Below, in pieces: positions 62,139 to 64,000 of a stretch of 64,000 bases of DNA. Made by a program: the position numbers and the translations under genes. A model generated the notes under the pieces. It had not been told where the DNA came from. It saw only the letters and a program-made list of their open reading frames with translations, and ran no database searches. Source of the stretch: Streptomyces sp. JH14 (GTDB lineage Bacteria; Actinomycetota; Actinomycetes; Streptomycetales; Streptomycetaceae); assembly GCF_029428675.1 (NCBI RefSeq), contig NZ_JAJNEL010000002.1, positions 1-64,000 of the forward strand, in the 5' to 3' direction. Within the stretch, counting starts at the first letter, position 1. Each line of letters starts with the position of its first letter.

Positions 62139-62279
62139 GCTGATGTTCTGACCGGAGGCCGAGGCAGTCGGGTTCGGACTCCGGCCCGGGCGCACGCCGG
62201 ACATGAGGCACGCCGGCCGTGCGGGGAGGATCACGGCGGCACTCGGGACAGGCACCGGCCGGGATGCTCACCGTTCGGA

Positions 62280-62303
62280 CGCCCGGGGCGGCCGCCCCGG
62301 GCG
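62280..62303 (-). terminator. Terminator of the metallo-hydrolase gene
   Basis: A 24-base perfect palindrome of G and C only (centre GGCC), nine bases beyond the stop. Confidence 0.7.
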
Positions 62304-62312
62304 CCTGCCTCG

Positions 62313-63518
62313 TCACCCGTCGGCCACGAGGGCTTCCTCGACCGGCGCCACGGGCGGTTCGGTGGCCGATGCCACCGCAGGCCACGCGGGCCACCCGTCC
62401 GCGGGCTCGTCCGCCACGGCCCGCCACCACGGCTCGACCGCGTGACGGGCGGCCGGCTCGAACGGCTCACCCGGCCGGGGCGCGGCAGAGGCGAAGCCCG
62501 CCTCGTGGGCGGCGATCATCGTCCGGTCGGCGGGCTCGGCCCAGGGATGGAAGGCGAGGTTGAAGGTCCCCCAGTGGATGGGCAGCATGAGGCCGCTGGG
62601 CTGCCCGCCCTGCAGATCCAGGTGGGCGCGAACCCCCTCGTCCGGTGTCATGTGGATGTCCGGCCAGTACTCGGAATACGCCCCGATCTGGATCATCGTC
62701 GCGTCGAACGGGCCGTGCTCGGCGCCGATGTCCTTGAAGCCGCTGAAGTATCCGGTGTCCCCGGAGTGGTAGATCCGGTGCTCGGGGCCGGCGACGGCCC
62801 AGGACGCCCACAGCGTGTGCTGCTGATTGCGCAGGCCCCGCCCGCAGAAGTGCCGGGCCGGGGTCGCGGTGAGGCTGATCCCGGCGATGTCCGTGGTCTC
62901 GTTCCAGTCGAGCTCACGCGTCCGGTCGGGCGACACGCCCCAGCGCTCCAGGTGGGCCCCGACGCCGAGCGGCACCGCGAAGACCGTGTCCGTGCCGGCG
63001 AGGGCGCGGATCGTCGGCAGGTCGAGGTGGTCGTAGTGGTCGTGGGAGATCACGACGGCGTCCAGCGGGCCGAGCGTCGCGAGTGGCAGGGGCACCGGAT
63101 GCAGCCGCTTGGGCCCGGCGAACGCAAAGGGCGAGCAGCGCTCGCCCCACACCGGGTCGAAGAGCACTCGGCGTCCGTCGATCTCGGCGAGCACGCTCGA
63201 ATGCCCCATCCAGGTGAGCCGCAGCCCCGTGGCGGGCGGGGCTGCGAGGTCGGCGAGGGTGGTCGCGTGGACGGGTACGGGGCCTCTCGGCGACCTGCGT
63301 ACCCGGTCCTCCTTGCGAAAATAGACCTTCGCGAACTCCAGTGTGGAGCCGGAAGGCCTGGTCCGCGCCCCCACCGGATTGCGGAACACCCCGTCGGCGA
63401 AATTGGGCGAGTTCCTGATGCGCTCCATGCGCGCGCCGTCCGGGTCGGCACCGAATGCGGCGGGTCGCAGCGAACGCAGCCTGCCGCGGAACGTATGCAA
63501 GGAGTCAGCGCCGGTCAC
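62313..63518 (-). CDS. MBL-fold metallo-hydrolase (NAPE-PLD/UlaG-like)
   Basis: 401 residues. WMGHSSVLAEIDGRRVLFDP near 115, SHDHYDHLDL near 175 (HxHxDH metal site), ATPARHFCGRGL near 230 and YHSGDTGYFSGF near 262 identify the N-acylphosphatidylethanolamine phospholipase D-like branch of the metallo-beta-lactamase fold. SNPxFADGxFRNP-type N-terminus is present (RIRNSPNFADGVFRNP). GTG at 63518 has AGGAG five bases upstream. Substrate in bacteria unknown, probably a phosphodiester or lactone. Followed by two hairpins. Confidence 0.9.
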   Translation of the reverse strand: MTGADSLHTFRGRLRSLRPAAFGADPDGARMERIRNSPNFADGVFRNPVGARTRPSGSTLEFAKVYFRKEDRVRRSPRGPVPVHATTLADLAAPPATGLRLTWMGHSSVLAEIDGRRVLFDPVWGERCSPFAFAGPKRLHPVPLPLATLGPLDAVVISHDHYDHLDLPTIRALAGTDTVFAVPLGVGAHLERWGVSPDRTRELDWNETTDIAGISLTATPARHFCGRGLRNQQHTLWASWAVAGPEHRIYHSGDTGYFSGFKDIGAEHGPFDATMIQIGAYSEYWPDIHMTPDEGVRAHLDLQGGQPSGLMLPIHWGTFNLAFHPWAEPADRTMIAAHEAGFASAAPRPGEPFEPAARHAVEPWWRAVADEPADGWPAWPAVASATEPPVAPVEEALVADG

Positions 63519-63615
63519 AACATCTCCTGAGGGAGTCGGTGTCGTTTCATTATGAGCAGGGGGTTCGGCAGTGCGCGTACGCGACGGCCAATGGTGACGG
63601 CCGCGCCCGGCCGCG

Positions 63616-64000
63616 TCAGCCACGCGGCTGCCCGTACACGTGCTCGACATGCAGCCGCAGCACGATCCGCCGGTCGCGGACCATCGCGCTGCGGTAGTCG
63701 TCCCAGTCGGGGTGCTCGCCCTGCAGGTCGCGATAGAGCCTGACCAACTCCTCGACGGCGGCGTCATCGGGATCGGCGGCGACCGCTGACAGCTCCGCCG
63801 TACCGTCCGCGACCGTCCAGGCCCAGCGGTCCTTGCTCGTGACGTGGTAGCTCGCCCGCGGGTCGCGCCGCAGATTCCGCGTCTTCGCCCGGTCCTCGGT
63901 GATCGAGACGCGGATGACGTGCTCCTCGGGGCTGTAGAAGTGCATGACATTGGACAGCTGGGGGCGGCCGTCCCGCTTCAGCGTCACGAGCACCCCGCCC
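63616..64000 (-). CDS. PPOX-class F420-dependent oxidoreductase, 5' end outside window
   Basis: At least 127 residues; the start is beyond the right edge. VLVTLKRDGRPQLSNVMHFY, ITEDRAKTRNLRRDPRASYH and WAWTVADGTAELSAVAADPD follow the split-barrel pyridoxamine-oxidase-like fold of F420-binding proteins. HPDWDDYRSAMVRDRRIVLR near the C-terminus is typical of the TIGR03618-type group. These reduce quinones, biliverdin or other enoates with F420H2. Leftward, 97 bases before the MBL hydrolase gene. Confidence 0.88.
   Translation of the reverse strand, partial: GGVLVTLKRDGRPQLSNVMHFYSPEEHVIRVSITEDRAKTRNLRRDPRASYHVTSKDRWAWTVADGTAELSAVAADPDDAAVEELVRLYRDLQGEHPDWDDYRSAMVRDRRIVLRLHVEHVYGQPRG

Larger units (their letters stand above)
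61795..62312. other. Promoter region of the conservon and two hairpins
   Basis: 518 bases between two leftward units. It contains the hairpins at 62098 and 62280 and must hold the cvnA promoter. No gene supported. Confidence 0.45.

Overview
The window is high-GC DNA from a filamentous actinomycete, almost certainly a Streptomyces. The signs are a WhiB-type regulator, an SsgA-like protein, a complete conservon (cvnA-B-C-D order), four very large LuxR-type (LAL) regulators, many GTG starts and long G+C hairpins as terminators. All assignments come from reading the sequence by eye; no database search was run.

Layout. 0.4-3.7 kb: a decayed IS481-type transposase, then an SDR/acyl-CoA dehydrogenase operon behind a perfect TetR-type palindrome. 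3.7-21.7 kb: a regulatory block. It holds an NB-ARC-like relic, four LAL regulators in two look-alike pairs, a WhiB protein, a WrbA-type quinone reductase, a gamma-carbonic-anhydrase-like protein, an orphan NarL-type regulator coupled to the third LAL, an XRE-cupin regulator and a Dps-like protein. 22.6-23.7 kb: an SsgA-like gene and a universal stress gene. 24.3-34.4 kb: an island around an ECF41-like sigma factor, with an SDR, an AhpD-like CxxC protein, a PIG-L deacetylase, a cupin, an adenylating enzyme plus aldehyde dehydrogenase resembling EhpF/EhpG, and two alpha/beta hydrolases. Four places in this island carry YGTCACA-N15/16-GGTC boxes (Y = C or T), which match what I recall of the ECF41 promoter class. 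34.8-37.4 kb: LtrA-like membrane protein, orphan CdiI-like immunity protein, coiled-coil protein. 37.4-41.6 kb: mostly gene-poor, with a flavohemoprotein behind two NsrR-like boxes and a tRNA-Pro(GGG). 41.6-57.8 kb: a carbohydrate/glycan utilisation locus. Two ABC permeases, a lipoprotein binding protein, an M1 metallopeptidase and a secreted beta-helix protein run leftward. A 2-hydroxyacid dehydrogenase, a LacI regulator, an M60-like protein, a PL8 lyase and a DUF2264 protein run rightward. Both halves carry the same AACCGCTTAC motif upstream. 57.8-61.8 kb: conservon with an added GAF gene. 62.3-64 kb: a metallo-beta-lactamase-fold hydrolase and a truncated PPOX/F420-type protein at the edge.

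The strongest candidates for new biology are the ECF41-like island, where sigma factor, boxes and target types lie within about 10 kb, and the LacI-bracketed M60/PL8/beta-helix/M1 locus. Several relics (IS481, NB-ARC, SDR N-terminus, M60 C-terminus) show that this is a region of gene turnover.
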